A DNA stretch of 64,000 nucleotides from Bradyrhizobium manausense (GTDB taxonomy: Bacteria; Pseudomonadota; Alphaproteobacteria; Rhizobiales; Xanthobacteraceae). The notes below the pieces were generated by a model. It was not told where the DNA came from, did not search any database, and was given only the letters and a program-made list of their open reading frames with translations. Of the stretch, positions 17,782 to 25,257 are shown in pieces (the first letter of the stretch is position 1; the number at the start of each line of letters is the position of its first letter). Where the stretch lies: contig NZ_JAFCJI010000001.1 of NCBI RefSeq assembly GCF_018131105.1, positions 2,542,001 to 2,606,000 on the forward strand. The letters are read 5' to 3'. The translations under genes were made by a program, and so were the position numbers.

Positions 17782-18402
17782 TCAGCTGTCGGCCAGCGCG
17801 AGATCCCGCAGCGGCGAGGTCACCGCCCGCCCCGCCGAGGCATCGAGCACGCCGGGACGATCCCAGTCGCCCTCGGGACGGATGATCACGTAGGGATCGC
17901 TATCCAGCGTGATAGCGTCCGGCCCCGGCTCGATCTCCAGCAGCATTTCCGTATAGGAAAAGTCCGAGAAGGTGATCTTGCGATTGTGGCCCATCGGCTT
18001 CGCGCCGAAATGAGCCCAGAAATCCACCAGCCGGTCCTGCGCCTGGCCGTAGATCTTGCGGAACCCCTTGCGCTTCACATAGTCGACGCTGGCCTGCACC
18101 AGCTTGAACGAGATGCGCGAGCGGCGATATTGGTGCCGCACCGCCAAGCGCTCCACCTTGGCGAAGTCGCCGAAGAAGCGCACGCGCAGGCAGCCCGCCG
18201 GCTCGTTGCCGATGTAGCCGATGAAGTGCGCGGCCACCATGTCGTTGCCGTCGAACTCCTCGTCAAACGGACAATCCTGCTCGGCAAGATAGACCGCGGA
18301 GCGGATGGCCGTGACCAGCATGAGGTCACTCGGATCACGCGCAAGGCGGATGGTGATGGCGCGGGAGTCGGGCTTGGCGAGAGGGATCCTAGTGCCGTGC
18401 AT
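17782..18402 (-). CDS. GNAT-fold acyltransferase
   Basis: A 206-residue protein with a GNAT core at about residues 15-160. The strand-helix segment FAKVERLAVRHQYRRSR is motif A, and CLRVRFF precedes it. The acyl-CoA pyrophosphate loop is atypical: the Arg/Gln-x-x-Gly-x-Gly/Ala pattern reads RRSRIS, without glycines. In this it recalls N-acyl amino-acid synthases and LuxI-type synthases more than ordinary acetyltransferases, but that is only suggestive. A C-terminal extension of about 40 residues follows. AAGGAG precedes the ATG eight bases upstream. The gene overlaps the upstream GNAT-like gene by 14 bases. Confidence 0.8.
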   Translation of the reverse strand: MHGTRIPLAKPDSRAITIRLARDPSDLMLVTAIRSAVYLAEQDCPFDEEFDGNDMVAAHFIGYIGNEPAGCLRVRFFGDFAKVERLAVRHQYRRSRISFKLVQASVDYVKRKGFRKIYGQAQDRLVDFWAHFGAKPMGHNRKITFSDFSYTEMLLEIEPGPDAITLDSDPYVIIRPEGDWDRPGVLDASAGRAVTSPLRDLALADS

Positions 18403-19006
18403 CTGAAAAGCTCCTTGCTTGGATGATCGCGCTTGGCATGAGCATCGCCTGTCGACGCCAGGGGCGCTCGTAACACCAAAGGTCGGGTTGGAAGCTCGAA
18501 ACAGGCTTGAATCCGGTCGCCCTCATGATCTCGCGTCCGGCCTCGGTTGACGGCTGCGCATAGCAGTCCGCGCCGCGAAACCTTATCTGGCGCAGATGAG
18601 CCGCGGCCTTGCCGAGACCGGCGATGCCCCGGCCGGTCGCCGCAATCGCCCAGATGTAGATCGCAGAAACTTCTTCATTCGCGGAAGCGAGATAGCGCGT
18701 CTCAGGCGCGGTCAGACAGATATCGTCGAGCAACAACGCATCATGACCGCGATCGCTCAGAAACAGGAAGGCCATTCCGCCGAGCAGATGGCCGTTCCGG
18801 GTAAAGGTCAGGATGCTGTGAGGATCGAAGGCAAAGTACTTCGCAAGCTCCGCTGCCCCGATCTGAACGCCCGGCACGAGCCGGCGCGCCATCTCGGAGA
18901 GCGCTGCGATTTCGGAAAATTGCGCGCAGCGGACATCGACCTCGGGGCTCAGCGGCAAGGCATCGAAATCATGCCTTGCGGCAAACGAGCCCCTTTCCAT
19001 ACTCAT
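18389..19006 (-). CDS. GNAT-like protein, first gene of the operon
   Basis: A 205-residue protein with GNAT-like features: the HLLGGMAFLFLSD strand pair, a helix with RGIAGLGKAAAHLRQI where the acyl-CoA loop would be, and MRATGFKPVSSF near the end, as in GNAT C-terminal strands. The sequence is divergent and the motif-A glycine pattern is only partly kept. GAGG precedes the ATG at 19006; a second ATG lies two codons on. It is transcribed divergently from the LysR gene at 19078 and overlaps the next GNAT gene by 14 bases. Confidence 0.75.
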   Translation of the reverse strand: MSMERGSFAARHDFDALPLSPEVDVRCAQFSEIAALSEMARRLVPGVQIGAAELAKYFAFDPHSILTFTRNGHLLGGMAFLFLSDRGHDALLLDDICLTAPETRYLASANEEVSAIYIWAIAATGRGIAGLGKAAAHLRQIRFRGADCYAQPSTEAGREIMRATGFKPVSSFQPDLWCYERPWRRQAMLMPSAIIQARSFSDARH

Positions 19007-19077
19007 GCCGTGCCTCTATCGTTCAGGGGTTTTACGCGCCGCTATCGGGAAAAGCTTAGCGGCAGGAGATCAGGAGT

Positions 19078-20118
19078 ATGCAGCAAGTATTGCACCGGGG
19101 TGCTGCAATGATGCAGCACCATGAAGAAGCGCTAAATGCGTCCTGGGACGATTTGAAATTATTTTTAGCCTGCGCAAAATTTAAAAGTTTCCGGAACGCC
19201 GCCGAAGAGCTCGGGCTCACCTCCACGACCTTGATGCGCAGGATCGACCGGCTCGAAGAGAGCATTGGTTGCAAGCTTTTCCTGCGCGACCAGAGCGGGC
19301 TCACGCTCAGCGACGAAGGCACCGCGATGATCGCCGACGTCGCGCATATGGAGCGTCACGCCTTCAACGTCTTCCGGCGCGCCTCGCGCTCGTCCAACGA
19401 CACGGCGGGCACGGTGCGCGTTGCGGTGACGGAAGGCCCCGGAAATTTCTGGATCCTGCCGCGGCTGATCGATTTTCAGAAGACCTATCGCAAGATCACG
19501 GTCGACCTGCGTTGCGCGATGGAGCAAGCGGATGTGGCGCGGCTGGAGTCGGACATTGCGATCCAGCTCGAGCCACCGACCAATCCCGACCTCATCGTCG
19601 CCAAGCTCGGCCGGCTGCACATCTATCCCTTCGTCTCGAAGGACTACGCGGATCTCTACGGCGTGCCGGCGACGCTCGCTGAGCTGCCAAGCCACCGCAT
19701 CATCAAGCAGAGCGCGCCGCAGGTCGACGACGGCGCCTACGCCCGCGTGCTCGGGCTGAAATCGCTGGAGGGCATTGTCGGCATCAAGACCAACTCTTCG
19801 GTCGGCGTGCTCTACGCGGTCGAGCGCGGCGCCGGCATCGGCTTCCTGCCGTCGGTCTCGATCGCACTCGGTGCGCCGCTCATAGCCGTCGACCTCGGCG
19901 TCAGCCACCACGCCGACCTGTGGCTGACCTATCACAAGGAGTTCCGTTCCTCCGAGCGGCATAAGATCGTGGTCGACTGGCTGAAGAAGATATTCGATCC
20001 CAAGACCTATCCCTGCTTCCGCGACGAATTCATCCATCCGAACGCGTTGGTGCCGATGATGACGGCCGCGCGAGAAGGCCTTGGGTTGACGGGCTATGTC
20101 GCCGCGACGCCGACGTAG
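19078..20118 (+). CDS. LysR-family transcriptional regulator
   Basis: About 346 residues from the ATG at 19078, with alternative ATGs at 19108 and 19111 closer to the family's usual start. The N-terminal helix-turn-helix is clear (LACAKFKSFRNAAEELGLTSTTLMRRIDRLEESIG), followed by KLFLRDQSGLTLSDEG. The effector-binding domain covers the rest, with a short extra C-terminal tail. A ribosome site (GGAG, nine bases upstream) supports the first ATG. It probably controls the divergent GNAT/isochorismatase-fold operon, as LysR regulators usually act on the neighbouring divergent gene. Confidence 0.9.
   Translation: MQQVLHRGAAMMQHHEEALNASWDDLKLFLACAKFKSFRNAAEELGLTSTTLMRRIDRLEESIGCKLFLRDQSGLTLSDEGTAMIADVAHMERHAFNVFRRASRSSNDTAGTVRVAVTEGPGNFWILPRLIDFQKTYRKITVDLRCAMEQADVARLESDIAIQLEPPTNPDLIVAKLGRLHIYPFVSKDYADLYGVPATLAELPSHRIIKQSAPQVDDGAYARVLGLKSLEGIVGIKTNSSVGVLYAVERGAGIGFLPSVSIALGAPLIAVDLGVSHHADLWLTYHKEFRSSERHKIVVDWLKKIFDPKTYPCFRDEFIHPNALVPMMTAAREGLGLTGYVAATPT
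19090..19120. promoter_or_regulatory. Overlapping palindromes at the LysR gene start
   Basis: GGTGCTGCA (19099-19107) and TGCAGCACC (19112-19120) form a perfect inverted repeat with a 4-base spacer. TTGCA (19090-19094) and TGCAA (19104-19108) form a second, overlapping inverted repeat with a 9-base spacer, which is close to LysR-box geometry. The region would be an operator if translation begins at 19108 or 19111, or a hairpin over the start region otherwise. Confidence 0.45.
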
Positions 20119-20136
20119 ACACGAACGAACGGCGCC

Positions 20137-21264
20137 TCACCACCGATATTCGAAGCCGATCGTGCCCTGGTGCGACGTCAGCTCGTTGCGGAACTTGCCG
20201 TCGTAATTGACGTAGAGCCGTGCGGTGTTGGTCAGGCTGAGCGACGCCGAGGCGCCGGCGTCCATGCCGTAACGGCTCTCGCCGATGCCGGGGACGATGA
20301 TGTTCTGGGTGCCGAGGCTCACCTGCACCGAGCCCAGATCCTGATAAAAATTGTCGACGAACTTGCCGTAGGCCGATAGGTCCAGGATCTTCCGATCGAA
20401 GATGAAGTAGCGCCCGATCTCGGCGCCGACCAAGAGGCGTGCTCGCGCGATCGCGCTCGAGCCGACGTTGAGCGGATCGAGTCCACCCGCCTCCTGGAAG
20501 GCAGCCCCGGTGGCCCGAACATATTCGAGCCCGCCCTTGGGCACGACGCGCATCTGGTCCTTGGTCCAGTAGTAGCTGATCTCGGTCAGCGCACCGTCGA
20601 CTGCGGCGCGATAGCCCGCCGTCGCAAGGCCAAAGCCGGTGTCCCGGCTGGAATGGACCTTGCCGAAACCGTGCACCACCGCAAACGCCCAGGTCCAGGG
20701 CCCCTTGTCGACGGAGCCGTTGAAGCCGATCTGCGTGAGGTCAAGCGTCGCCGACTGGAGCGCGAGCGGCACGTCGATGTCGGTATGGCTCTGATCGACG
20801 GAGAAGCCGAGATTGACGCCAGGCGCGATCCGCGCACCGAAGCCGGCGACGCCGCCGAACGTCTTGCGCTTGTCGCCGACGAAATCGCCCTGCGGGTCGG
20901 TCCGGACCGAAATGCCGTAACCTTCGTACCAGGTCCGATAGCGCGGATCCTCCGCGCTATCGGAAGCGCCGCCGCCGCCGGGATTGGTGCGTGACATCCG
21001 GTTGATGCCGCCGGAGGCCTGGTTGCCGAGGCGCTCCAGGAAGTTCGAGCCGAGATTGAGCGTGCTGCTGCCGGCCGACTGGTTGTAATTGGTCGATGTC
21101 GGGCTCGGCGTCGGCGCTGCCGGCGCGAGCGCCTGCGCGAAACCTGATGTCGCCGGCATGATCACGACGACCACAAGGGCCACGGCGATCGCCGTCACGA
21201 TCCGGCGCACACGGTCCAGCCCGATCGTCTGCCGTATCCCCTGGGGCTGCGGAGTGCAGCACAT
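20137..21264 (-). CDS. Outer-membrane beta-barrel protein, autotransporter-domain type
   Basis: About 375 residues. An N-terminal export signal (hydrophobic run VTAIAVALVVVVIMP ending in GFAQA) is followed by a short Pro/Ser/Asn-rich linker and a C-terminal barrel domain with the alternating Gly-aromatic pattern of autotransporter beta-domains. The chain ends in FEYRW, the terminal aromatic expected for BAM-dependent insertion. No large passenger is present, so it may be a simple outer-membrane barrel. I start at the ATG at 21264; the frame is open upstream to 21360, but the extra residues do not look like a signal peptide. Confidence 0.75.
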   Translation of the reverse strand: MCCTPQPQGIRQTIGLDRVRRIVTAIAVALVVVVIMPATSGFAQALAPAAPTPSPTSTNYNQSAGSSTLNLGSNFLERLGNQASGGINRMSRTNPGGGGASDSAEDPRYRTWYEGYGISVRTDPQGDFVGDKRKTFGGVAGFGARIAPGVNLGFSVDQSHTDIDVPLALQSATLDLTQIGFNGSVDKGPWTWAFAVVHGFGKVHSSRDTGFGLATAGYRAAVDGALTEISYYWTKDQMRVVPKGGLEYVRATGAAFQEAGGLDPLNVGSSAIARARLLVGAEIGRYFIFDRKILDLSAYGKFVDNFYQDLGSVQVSLGTQNIIVPGIGESRYGMDAGASASLSLTNTARLYVNYDGKFRNELTSHQGTIGFEYRW

Positions 21265-21637
21265 GACGACTATTCCCGAAGCAAAAAGACGGCCCGCAAA
21301 AATACAACACGAACGGCGAGCAGGTGCGGCGATTTGTGCCGAACTGCCACGAAGGGTCAACCGTTTGGCATGCTATCGCTGGGGCGATTGCGCCGGGCTG
21401 TGGTTCCGTTGCCACAGGTCGCAAATTGCGGCGGGATATCTCCGGACTGATCTTGAAATTCGCACGCGGCTTGCTAGCGCGCGGTTTTCGTGTTGGAATA
21501 CTGCACACAATCGGAATTGGCCGCTCGGCTGTGCGTTTCGCGACAATGAGACTCGAACAGACTTCCGGAAGCCCGTTTGTGACGTGGCACGCGAAAAGCG
21601 GCCGCGTCTTTTTAGTATCTAGCGGAGGAGACTAACG
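21265..21637 (+). other. 373-base intergenic region and probable cold-shock gene leader
   Basis: No convincing gene lies here. It contains the upstream regions of two divergent genes. The last 100 bases before the cold-shock gene could be the long 5' untranslated leader typical of cspA-type mRNAs, ending in GCGGAGGAG just before the start. I could not define a promoter with confidence. Confidence 0.4.
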
Positions 21638-21844
21638 ATGCCACAAAAGGGCACCGTCAAATGGTTCAACCCGACCAAGGGGTATGGGTTCATCAAGCCG
21701 AACGGCAGCGATAAGGACGTGTTCGTCCACATCTCGGCTGTCGAGCGTGCCGGACTCTCGACCCTGAATGAGAACCAGGTGGTTGAATACGACCTCGTGG
21801 AGAACCGCGGCAAAGCGTCCGCGGAAAACCTCAAGGTCTCCTGA
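21638..21844 (+). CDS. cspA: Cold-shock protein (CspA family)
   Basis: A 68-residue single cold-shock domain that binds single-stranded RNA/DNA and melts RNA secondary structure. RNP1 (KGYGFIKP) and RNP2 (DVFVHISAV) are intact, and the start GTVKWFNPTKGYG is canonical. A strong GGAGGAG ribosome site lies just upstream. A good terminator follows, so it is a single-gene unit. Bradyrhizobia carry several paralogues; which one this is cannot be told here. Confidence 0.95.
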   Translation: MPQKGTVKWFNPTKGYGFIKPNGSDKDVFVHISAVERAGLSTLNENQVVEYDLVENRGKASAENLKVS

Positions 21845-21884
21845 TTTCTCTCAAAGCTGCGCGCGAGAGATCATCATGACGTTG

Positions 21885-21912
21885 CCCCCGGCTCTGCCGG
21901 GGGATTTTGTTT
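21885..21912. terminator. Rho-independent terminator after the cold-shock gene
   Basis: CCCCCGGC (21885-21892) and GCCGGGGG (21896-21903) pair around TCT, followed by ATTTTGTTT. It lies 40 bases after the stop. The purN gene ends shortly downstream on the other strand, where the same stem could act weakly. Confidence 0.85.
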
Positions 21913-21936
21913 GGAACGATGAATTGCGACCGCGCT

Positions 21937-22590
21937 TCAGTTCACCACCGGCGCAACCAGAAAATTCTCAGACGCCGAACTGCCCGCTGTCTTGCAGACA
22001 TCCCCCTCTATCTTGACCTTGCCGGTCGCGAGCAACCTCAGCGCTGCGGGATAGATGCGATGCTCGACTTCGAGGATGCGCTCCGACAGAGTCTCTGCCG
22101 TGTCGTGATCGCCGACAGGCACCGCACCTTGCATCACGATCGGGCCGGCATCGGTCTCGGGGATGACGAAGTGCACTGTCGCGCCGGACAGTTTGACGCC
22201 GGCTCGCAAGGCCTGGCCGTGCGGATCGAGGCCGGGGAAAGACGGCAACAGCGAGGGATGGATGTTGAGCATCCGCCCGTACCAGGCATTTGTGAACTCG
22301 GCCGTGAACAGGCGCATGAAGCCGCCCAGGCAAATCAACTCGATGCCGTGCTGGTCCAGCGCTGCCTGCAACACCGCCTCGAAGCCGGCGCGGTCCTTGC
22401 CGAACGGCTTGCTCTCGATAACCTGCGTCTTCACGCCCGCCGCGTTGGCCCTTTCGAGCCCGAGCGCGTCAGCCTTGTTCGAGATGACGAGCGAGATCTC
22501 CGCCGGAAAATCCGCGGCGCTTGCTGCCTTGATCAGCGCGGACATGTTGGAACCGCGACCGGAAATCAGGATGGCGACGCGGCGCTTCAT
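21937..22590 (-). CDS. purN: Phosphoribosylglycinamide formyltransferase
   Basis: A 217-residue enzyme of purine synthesis that formylates GAR using 10-formyl-tetrahydrofolate. Family features are present: ILISGRGSNM at the N-terminus for GAR binding, and the active-site segment NIHPSLLPSFPG with Asn, His and the later Asp in IPETDAGP. The start ATG at 22590 overlaps the purM stop by one base (TGATG), so it is translated from the purM mRNA. The length is normal. Confidence 0.96.
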   Translation of the reverse strand: MKRRVAILISGRGSNMSALIKAASAADFPAEISLVISNKADALGLERANAAGVKTQVIESKPFGKDRAGFEAVLQAALDQHGIELICLGGFMRLFTAEFTNAWYGRMLNIHPSLLPSFPGLDPHGQALRAGVKLSGATVHFVIPETDAGPIVMQGAVPVGDHDTAETLSERILEVEHRIYPAALRLLATGKVKIEGDVCKTAGSSASENFLVAPVVN

Positions 22591-23663
22591 CACAGCGCCA
22601 GATCGAGATGGCCGTTATAGACGACGCGATGCTCGCCCTCGGCCGGGATCACGGTGCCGAGCTGTGCCACAGTCTCGCCGGCATCGATGAAGACCCGCAT
22701 GACCTCGTCGACCTTGTCAGGCTCGACGATCGCGATCATGCCGATGCCGCAGTTGAAGGTGCGCAGCATTTCGAGTTCGGCGATGCCGGCCTGGGCCGCC
22801 AGCCATTTGAACACCGGCAGCACCGGCAGGCGCGCCAGATCGATGCCCACGCCGAGGTGGCTCGGCAGCACGCGCGGAATGTTGTCGGTGAAACCGCCGC
22901 CGGTGATGTGCGCAAGGCCCTTCACCGCAGCCGTCTCGCGAATCGCGCGCAGGCAGGATTTGACGTAGAGCCGCGTCGGCGTCAGCAGCGCGCCGCCGAG
23001 CGTCATGACAGGTGCGAACGGCGCCTGTGCCTCGAAGCCGAGACCGGACTGTTCCACGATCTTGCGCACCAGCGAGAATCCATTGGAATGCACGCCCGAC
23101 GAGGCGAGACCGATCACCGCGTCGCCCGCGGCGATGTCCTTGCGTGGCAAAAGCGTGCCACGCTCGGCGGCGCCGACGGCAAACCCGCCGAGATCGTAGT
23201 CGCCGTCCTTGTAGAGGCCGGGCATTTCGGCGGTCTCACCGCCGATCAGGGCGCAGCCGGACTCGCGGCAACCTTCCGCGACGCCCGCGACGATCGAGGC
23301 CGTTGCCTCCGGGTCGAGCTTGCCGCACGCGAAATAGTCAAGGAAGAACAGCGGTTCGGCGCCCTGCACCACGAGGTCGTTGACGCTCATGGCAACGAGG
23401 TCGATGCCGATCCCGCCATGCAGGCCGGTCTCGATCGCGATCTTGACCTTGGTGCCAACACCGTCGGTGGCCGCAACCAGGACGGGGTCCTTGAAGCCGG
23501 CCGCCTTGAGATCGAACAAACCGCCGAATCCGCCGATCTCAGCGTCGGCGCCGGGCCGTGCGGTGGCGCGCACCATCGGCTTGATCAGGTCGACCAAGCG
23601 GTTGCCCGCGTCGATATCGACGCCTGAATCGGCGTAAGTGAGGCCGTTTTTGCGGTCGGTCAT
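22590..23663 (-). CDS. purM: Phosphoribosylformylglycinamidine cyclo-ligase (AIR synthetase)
   Basis: A 357-residue ATP-dependent enzyme forming AIR from FGAM, the step after PurL in purine synthesis. PurM/SelD-superfamily features are visible: [13 protein letters not shown] near the start, [14 protein letters not shown] for ATP binding, [15 protein letters not shown], and the glycine-rich [17 protein letters not shown] start at ATG 23663 ([10 protein letters not shown]), which matches the family; the open frame upstream to 23723 is not part of it. It forms an operon with purN. Confidence 0.97.
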   Translation of the reverse strand: MTDRKNGLTYADSGVDIDAGNRLVDLIKPMVRATARPGADAEIGGFGGLFDLKAAGFKDPVLVAATDGVGTKVKIAIETGLHGGIGIDLVAMSVNDLVVQGAEPLFFLDYFACGKLDPEATASIVAGVAEGCRESGCALIGGETAEMPGLYKDGDYDLGGFAVGAAERGTLLPRKDIAAGDAVIGLASSGVHSNGFSLVRKIVEQSGLGFEAQAPFAPVMTLGGALLTPTRLYVKSCLRAIRETAAVKGLAHITGGGFTDNIPRVLPSHLGVGIDLARLPVLPVFKWLAAQAGIAELEMLRTFNCGIGMIAIVEPDKVDEVMRVFIDAGETVAQLGTVIPAEGEHRVVYNGHLDLAL

Positions 23664-23717
23664 GCCGGATTTCCAGTGGGTTTGCGGCTGGTTACGTCGA
23701 ATTCCGGGGACACGCAA

Positions 23718-23745
23718 TGGCAAGCGTGGCGCCCCGGCCTATACT
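23718..23745 (+). promoter_or_regulatory. Candidate sigma-70 promoter for the phosphatidyltransferase gene
   Basis: TGGCAA (23718-23723) and TATACT (23740-23745) with a 16-base spacer lie about 70 bases before the GTG at 23817. The -10 is near-consensus and the -35 is moderate. It is in the short gap between divergent genes. Confidence 0.4.
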
Positions 23746-23816
23746 ATGTAGATATCAACCGGTTCAGCCTCTAATGGGCCGGTTTCGAGGTCAGACAGGG
23801 TGCCGGGAAGCGCCGC

Positions 23817-24359
23817 GTGAGTATTCCGAACATTATTACCTTGGGCCGCATCATGCTGGTCCCGATCATCGTCTGGGCCATCGTGTCGAGCCAAATGGAG
23901 GTGGCGTTCGCCGTCTTCCTGATCGCGGGCATCAGCGACGCCGTGGACGGTTTCCTCGCCAAACGCTTCAACATGACGAGCGAGCTCGGCGCCCTGCTCG
24001 ACCCGCTGGCCGACAAGGCGCTGCTGGTGTCGATCTACCTGTCGCTTGGGATCTGGGGCGACATTCCGCGCTGGATCGTGATCCTGGTGGTCTCCCGCGA
24101 CATCATGATCGTCACGGCGGTGATCGTATCCTGGCTGTTCGACAAGCCGGTCGAGATGCGGCCCTCCAAAGTATCCAAGCTAAACACAGCCGCACAGGTC
24201 GCCTACGCGGCCTTGGTGCTGGCCGCGCTTGCCTTCGGCTTCAGGCCGGCGCCCTATGATGTCATCCTGATGGGCTTCGTCACCCTGTTCACGCTCTCCT
24301 CCGTGTCGCTCTATCTCGTCGAGTGGCTGCGGCACATGAGCACGATCGAGGCCAAATGA
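23817..24359 (+). CDS. CDP-alcohol phosphatidyltransferase family protein
   Basis: A 180-residue membrane enzyme with about five hydrophobic helices. The family signature reads DAVDGFLAKRF...GALLDPLADK, that is D-x-x-D-G-x-x-A-K/R followed by G-x-x-x-D-x-x-x-D. The usual Arg after Ala is Lys here, a mild change. It transfers a phosphatidyl group from CDP-diacylglycerol to an alcohol, probably glycerophosphate or a phosphatidylglycerol-type acceptor (PgsA-like or cardiolipin-synthase-like). The start is a GTG at 23817. Its place between purM and hdaA is conserved in rhizobia as far as I recall. Confidence 0.88.
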   Translation: MSIPNIITLGRIMLVPIIVWAIVSSQMEVAFAVFLIAGISDAVDGFLAKRFNMTSELGALLDPLADKALLVSIYLSLGIWGDIPRWIVILVVSRDIMIVTAVIVSWLFDKPVEMRPSKVSKLNTAAQVAYAALVLAALAFGFRPAPYDVILMGFVTLFTLSSVSLYLVEWLRHMSTIEAK

Positions 24360-24453
24360 GCGAGGAGGCGGCCCCGTAAAAGGCCAACTCCCGATCGAAT
24401 AAATCGAATCTCTTTCAGATATTGCCGGCGCGCCGGCACGGAGCAAAGCAAGC

Positions 24454-25131
24454 GTGGCAGGCCGCGTTCATCCCCGACAATTGGCGTTTTCGCTTCCGCA
24501 TGCGGAAAGCCTCAGCCGGGACAATTTTCTCGAGGGCCCAGCCAACGCCGCCGGACTTGCCCTGATCGACGGCTGGCCGGAATGGCCGAACCGGATCATG
24601 TGGCTCGCCGGACCCGAAGGCTCAGGCAAGAGCCACCTCGCTGCGATCTGGGCCGAGGACGCCGGCGCCCGCTCCACGACCGCCAATGCGCTCAGCGCCG
24701 CCGCCGTCCCCGGCGCGCTCGCGACCGGAGCCCTGGTGATCGAGGATCTCAAGGCCGGGGATTTCGACGAGCGCGCGCTCTTCCATCTGATGAACCTCGC
24801 CCGCGAGGACGGCGCCTACGTCCTGTTCACGGGCCGAGAGATTCCGGCAGCGCTTGAGGTGGAGCTCCGCGACCTCAGGTCCCGGCTTCGAACGATTCCG
24901 GTGATTTCGCTCGCGCCGCCGGACGACCAGCTGCTTCGCGGACTGATCGTCAAGTTTTGCGCCGATCGCCAGCTCACCGTGGACGAAAGCGTGGTGAGCT
25001 ACCTCGCGACCCGGCTGGAGCGGTCTTCGGCCGCCGCTCGGCATGCCGTGGAGCTGCTCGACAGCGAGGCCCTGCGGCTTGGCCGCCCCGTCACCCGGGC
25101 GCTCGCCGCCGAGCTGCTTCGGGACGCCTGA
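24454..25131 (+). CDS. hdaA: DnaA inactivator HdaA (Hda homologue)
   Basis: A 225-residue AAA+ protein without DnaA's DNA-binding domain. It promotes hydrolysis of DnaA-ATP at the replisome clamp, limiting re-initiation. QLAFSL at 9-14 is the sliding-clamp-binding motif at the N-terminus, and Walker A (GPEGSGKS) is at 53-60. VIEDL serves as Walker B, and the sensor/arginine region (LRSRLRTIPVISLAPPDD) follows. The start is a GTG at 24454 with GGAG upstream. The alphaproteobacterial arrangement next to ppk and ppx supports the call. Confidence 0.9.
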   Translation: MAGRVHPRQLAFSLPHAESLSRDNFLEGPANAAGLALIDGWPEWPNRIMWLAGPEGSGKSHLAAIWAEDAGARSTTANALSAAAVPGALATGALVIEDLKAGDFDERALFHLMNLAREDGAYVLFTGREIPAALEVELRDLRSRLRTIPVISLAPPDDQLLRGLIVKFCADRQLTVDESVVSYLATRLERSSAAARHAVELLDSEALRLGRPVTRALAAELLRDA

Positions 25132-25181
25132 CCGCCAACGCCCCCAGGCCCCGCTTGACGCGGCTCGGCCGCGGAACATCA

Positions 25182-25199
25182 ATGTCATCGAAACGTCAT
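25182..25199 (+). promoter_or_regulatory. Probable Pho box upstream of ppk
   Basis: ATGTCAT (25182-25188) and ACGTCAT (25193-25199) are direct repeats separated by CGAA: the 7-4-7 layout with 11-base period of a PhoB site. It lies 59 bases before the ppk ATG, and ppk belongs to the Pho regulon in several proteobacteria. A GGAAC-N16-CGTC string (25173-25197) overlaps it and could instead be an imperfect EcfG-type promoter. Confidence 0.6.
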
Positions 25200-25257
25200 C
25201 GCACTAACACATGCTCCGGCCGGTTTTGCGCACAAGTCGCAAATTGGGGCAAATTGG

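Noticed and set aside
18389..18402. Possible frameshift between the two GNAT genes
   Set aside because: A 14-base overlap with a strong AAGGAG site for the second gene is ordinary coupling, and both proteins have complete cores.
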